In this document: piece by piece, positions 12,942 to 13,353 of the stretch
Layout: every line of letters begins with the position of its first letter
How positions within the stretch are numbered: the stretch's first letter is position 1
Source of the DNA: Pelomicrobium sp036803785
GTDB lineage: Bacteria > Pseudomonadota > Gammaproteobacteria > Burkholderiales > UBA6910
DNA: 13,353 bases
Direction: 5' to 3'
Assembly: GCF_036803785.1 (NCBI RefSeq)
Contig: NZ_DAIRTR010000086.1
Span: forward strand, 1-13,353
Notes under the pieces: generated by a model
The model's database searches: none
What the model saw: only the letters and a program-made list of their open reading frames with translations
What the model was told of the DNA's origin: nothing
Translations under genes and position numbers: made by a program

Positions 12942-13353
12942 TTCCTGCCCTCACGAAGCTGGAACCGGATCGGCACTTCTACCCAAGCTGCCACGGCCTC
13001 TTCGCCGCGACGGGCGGGAACGAAGGTCCAGCGCCGCACCGCTTCCAGGGCAGCTTGATCCAAGGATATAACGCCCGAGCTCTGCGTCAGGTGGACTTCC
13101 GCCGGGGCACCGGACGGATCCACCTTCACCCGCAACACCACCGATCCTTCCTGCCCGAGCCGCCGCGCGACCAGGGGGTACTCGGGCGGCGGGTTGCGCA
13201 GGTAATCCGCCGTGTAACTCGGCGGCGTGACCTCCGGAGCCCCTCGGTGAGAGGGGCTCGGCGTTTTCTCCTGCGCGCTCCTTCGGAACGTCTCGACTGG
13301 GACCCGCTGCGGGGCCGGGGGTTCAACCGTCGGGACCGTCTCCACCCCAAGTC
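12938..13353 (-). CDS. TonB C-terminal-domain protein (N-terminus cut by the window edge)
   Basis: The visible part is the C-terminal 138 or so residues. A Pro-rich linker (VEPPAPQRVPVETF, PSPSHRGAPEVTPPSY) leads into a TonB C-terminal domain: LRNPPPEYPLVARRLGQEG, SVVLRVKVDPSGAPAEVHL, SSGVISLDQAALEAVRRWTF, VPARRGEEAVAAWVEVPIRF. TonB proteins couple the proton gradient (through ExbB/ExbD) to outer-membrane transporters. The frame is open to the right edge and the usual N-terminal membrane helix is not in the window, so the true start lies beyond 13353; an in-frame GTG at 13345 is not a good start. Its stop overlaps the lipoprotein start. Whether ExbB/ExbD or a receptor is encoded further right cannot be seen. 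A TonB-like paralogue serving only this operon is as likely as the main TonB. Confidence 0.88.
   Translation of the reverse strand, partial: LGVETVPTVEPPAPQRVPVETFRRSAQEKTPSPSHRGAPEVTPPSYTADYLRNPPPEYPLVARRLGQEGSVVLRVKVDPSGAPAEVHLTQSSGVISLDQAALEAVRRWTFVPARRGEEAVAAWVEVPIRFQLREGRK

Overview
The window is a GC-rich stretch of bacterial chromosome with short intergenic gaps and housekeeping and envelope genes on both strands. The gene set suggests a Gram-negative proteobacterium, most likely a betaproteobacterium: a TonB-domain protein, a DUF6279-type outer-membrane lipoprotein, a DUF2917-type remnant, a glycine-zipper surface-antigen protein and periplasmic PQQ-type dehydrogenases with cytochrome c. 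This placement is inferred from gene content only. I saw no mobile element, CRISPR array, rRNA or tRNA.

Layout. 1-210 holds no supported gene. 264-467 (-) is a CspA-family cold-shock gene with a good sigma70-like promoter, a leader of about 110 nt and a terminator that is a perfect 28-bp palindrome. 653-2296 (-) is a multi-spanning transporter of the BT1/folate-biopterin branch of the MFS. 2366-2760 is gene-free. 2819-3391 (-) is a secreted glycine-zipper protein with its own terminator. 3582-4712 (+) is a soluble PQQ-dependent aldose (glucose-type) dehydrogenase, followed by a small two-helix membrane protein (4750-5103). 5150-5260 (+) is a 36-codon, leucine-rich leader peptide followed by a terminator-like hairpin, directly before leuA (5347-7035, yeast/actinobacterial-type 2-isopropylmalate synthase): an apparent leucine attenuator. 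7081-7641 (-) is an HNH endonuclease. 7829-9061 (+) is a membrane-bound diguanylate cyclase. 9238-9500 (+) is a DUF2917-like gene broken by a one-base frameshift. 9672-11266 (+) is a two-gene unit, a sorbosone-dehydrogenase-like PQQ enzyme overlapping a small c-type cytochrome by 4 nt. 11294-13353 (-) is a tight three-gene unit read from the right edge: a TonB C-terminal-domain protein (cut by the window edge), a DUF6279-like lipoprotein, and a TIR-like domain fused to a three-helix membrane anchor.

How the genes work together. The two PQQ-type dehydrogenases and the cytochrome c point to direct periplasmic oxidation of sugars or related compounds, with PQQ coming from elsewhere because no pqq genes are seen here. 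The leucine leader would tie leuA expression to leucyl-tRNA supply. The TonB/lipoprotein/TIR-membrane unit is the least ordinary part: its gene order and 1-4 nt junctions suggest co-translation of envelope proteins with a TIR-fold protein whose usual catalytic glutamate does not line up. It is the best candidate here for an undescribed system, but its function is unknown from sequence alone.
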